Part shown: positions 62,601 to 64,000 of the stretch, in pieces | Layout: each line of letters opens with the position of its first letter | Position numbering within the stretch: the first letter of the stretch is position 1 | NCBI GenBank assembly: GCA_022606425.2 | Contig: JAHDVF020000462.1 | Span: 39,765-103,764, forward strand | DNA: 64,000 nucleotides | Reading direction: 5' to 3' | DNA from: Lepidostoma basale | Taxonomy: Eukaryota; Arthropoda; Insecta; Trichoptera; Lepidostomatidae | Notes under the pieces: generated by a model | What the model saw: the letters and a program-made list of their open reading frames with translations, nothing else | What the model was told of the DNA's origin: nothing | The model's database searches: none | Program-made: the position numbers and the translations under genes

Positions 62601-63094
62601 AATAGAAGAATATGAAATTAGTAAAAACATGTTTTTGTGTGTTTTTATATAATTAATAATACAACCAAACAATCCATAGAGCATATCGGGACAACCGATA
62701 ATTAGGGGTTAGTCACCGCGGTGAATCACGTGCGTGCCACAAATACAATGATATGGGGTAGAATTATTCACCTAAGGAAAAATGCTCACACCCTCTTGTA
62801 AAAAATGATAAACAGATATAAACACAAAATGTGCACTGACGCCATTATCGTGTGATTTACTTAATGTATTCATGAATAATACACTTTTCAGCATGCACGC
62901 TTCCTTCCTCCGTTAAGAAATTTTAAAACTTTCGGAGGCCTACAAAATAACACGAAAATTATAAGATTTATTTCGAAATTCCCGCGCTTTATATACAACG
63001 GTTTAGCATATTTACAGAGGCAGAGAAAATCTGGGAGATGGTGTAGCAACAATGGCATCAAGTGTTTTTTTTTTCGTATCTTATCTTATAGCTA
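62601..63094. other. No recognisable feature
   Basis: Unassigned. Confidence 0.35.
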
Positions 63095-63290
63095 AATTAA
63101 TAATGAATACGAATGAAAGCGTCAGTTTTCTAGAAGTTTTATTATAATTTATGGGAATGACATGTTTCACCCTTCTAAGGCATTATCAAATGTCATTTGA
63201 TATAAATTATTGAAATATACATTTGATAATGCCTTAGAAGGGTGAAACATGTCATTCTCATAAAATATAATAAAATGTATTAATTGTAAA
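63095..63290. repeat. FB1 foldback, well preserved
   Basis: Left arm CGAATGAAAGCGTCAGTTTTC, TGACATGTTTCACCCTTCTAAGG, CATTATCAAATG; right arm inverse with CATTTGATAATGCC, TTAGAAGGGTGAAACATGTC and ATTCTCATAAAATATAATAAAA. About 85 bp per arm and ~25-bp centre. Core position TTGATAA, then GAAACATG and GTC. FB1's outer end ATTATTTAATATGGAATTTTACATC reappears at 63.57-63.63 kb, so the chimeric element at 63.34 kb probably inserted into it. Confidence 0.85.
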
Positions 63291-63339
63291 TGTATTAATT
63301 ATTAACAATTTGTGTTAAATTATTTTAATTTTGTTATTT

Positions 63340-63580
63340 TATTTTATTTCATTGTATTTTATATTATTTGTTTTAGATTTATTTTATGGGTGTCGGACGA
63401 TCGAAGTGTGCGCGGGAGATGCCTATTGGTGGCGATGAGGTTCGCAACCCATCACACCGCGTCTCCCGCGGAGCGAAAAGAGAAGGATGGAGTGCCGCAT
63501 CAGTAAAAGTGTGACAGTCCATTCTTTCTGCCTACCCTTTCGGGGAGACGGCGTGATGGTTAGTTAGTTAGTTAGTTATG
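63340..63580 (+). mobile_element. Short chimeric retroelement with LINE-A 3' end, copy 2
   Basis: Same unit as 50.75 kb: TTGTATTTTATATTATTTG, GTGTCGGACGATCGAAGTG, GCCTATTGGTGGCGATGAGG, ACCCATCACACCGCGTCTCC, GAGTGCCGCATC, then AGTGTGACAGTCCATTC, CCCTTTCGGGGAGACGGCG and TTAGTTAGTTAGTTAG. Better preserved than copy 1; inserted in an FB1 copy. Confidence 0.83.
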
Positions 63581-63774
63581 TATTAATTATTTAATATGGA
63601 ATTTTACATCATTGTTCGAGAAAAAATAAATAAGCATAATTAATATATTACGTACATTGTTAATAATATTTAACTGATGAATTTACAACACTGTTATGAA
63701 ATCACAATTTTCTATTACACAGGTGTTACAATCACTCGATGTTTAGCGGAAGAAAGTAACTATGAAATTATCAC

Positions 63775-64000
63775 TGCTTTGGTTTGGACAAATGCATGAA
63801 AGTGAACGTTAAATATGTGAATGGAGTAAGGAGTCGGGGAAGACCAATGAGAACATGACATGACCAATTCAATCAAATTTTAGTGGTCGACTGTGCTGGA
63901 AGTCGAAAGAATCGACGTGGGTGTATGACTCCCTGTATAAATGTAGAGGAGTCTAGAGTAGTATATCAGCATAGAGAAGTGTGGCGAACCTTTTTCTCTG
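63775..64000 (+). mobile_element. LINE-A fragment, cut by window end
   Basis: CTTTGGTTTGGACAAATGC, GGAGTAAGGAGTCGGGGAAG, CATGACCAATTCAATC, GGAAGTCGAAAGAATCGACG, GAGAAGTGTGGCG. Continues past the window. Sequence style matches the GTT-tailed group. Confidence 0.83.

Noticed and set aside
826..63580. TTAG/CTAA runs as telomeric DNA
   Set aside because: Insect telomeres are usually TTAGG; these are four-base GTTA runs, three to five units, always attached to the LINE-A 3' end.

Overview
This window reads as A+T-rich, intron-like or intergenic DNA from an animal genome, most likely an insect. There are no operons, no long uninterrupted host genes, and the coding remnants are almost all broken transposable elements (TEs). 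The TE set (RTE-like LINEs with microsatellite tails, a mariner close to the cecropia type, a GIY-YIG Penelope-like element, tRNA-derived SINEs) fits an arthropod. One LINE resembles elements I associate with Lepidoptera, but the order cannot be fixed from this window. Family names used here (LINE-A to LINE-J, FB1 to FB7, repeats K and L) are local labels.

The dominant repeat is LINE-A, an RTE-like non-LTR retrotransposon with a (GTTA)n tail. About 30 fragments on both strands run from 0.8 kb to the end of the window, nearly all 5'-truncated. The best copy (48.25-49.9 kb) keeps the reverse-transcriptase domain with its FVDLQKAYD and YADD motifs and has a 9-bp target-site duplication. Other LINE lineages appear as 3'-end pieces: LINE-B ((AAGT)n tail), LINE-C, D, E, F, G and H (mostly AAG-rich tails) and LINE-J (CR1/Jockey-type). 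A nearly complete mariner with perfect 28-bp terminal repeats lies at 2.09-3.38 kb; its DD34D triad is intact but it has one stop and one frameshift.

The most interesting layer is a set of foldback elements whose inverted arms carry hammerhead-ribozyme-like motifs. The model copy is a Penelope-like element (15.49-17.01 kb). A truncated RT plus GIY-YIG ORF is flanked by 125-bp inverted arms that are about 98% identical. Each arm encodes a motif with helix I (CACA/TGTG), core CTGAAGA, helix II (GGG/CCC), GAAA, a minimal helix III and the cleavage triplet GTC. At least six further short foldback families have the same layout with different, covarying helices. They look like non-coding miniature relatives that present a ribozyme on both strands.

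Host-gene signal is thin. The best candidate is one small minus-strand exon at 28.21-28.36 kb: acceptor, ATG, a signal-peptide-like hydrophobic stretch and a phase-1 GTAAGT donor. There is also an unexplained miRNA-sized hairpin at 24.62-24.68 kb beside a perfect 19-bp palindrome. Long tracts (17.4-20.0, 24.7-28.2, 31.7-33.8, 39.9-41.1 and 58.4-59.9 kb) show no repeat or gene I can name and are probably intron or intergenic DNA.
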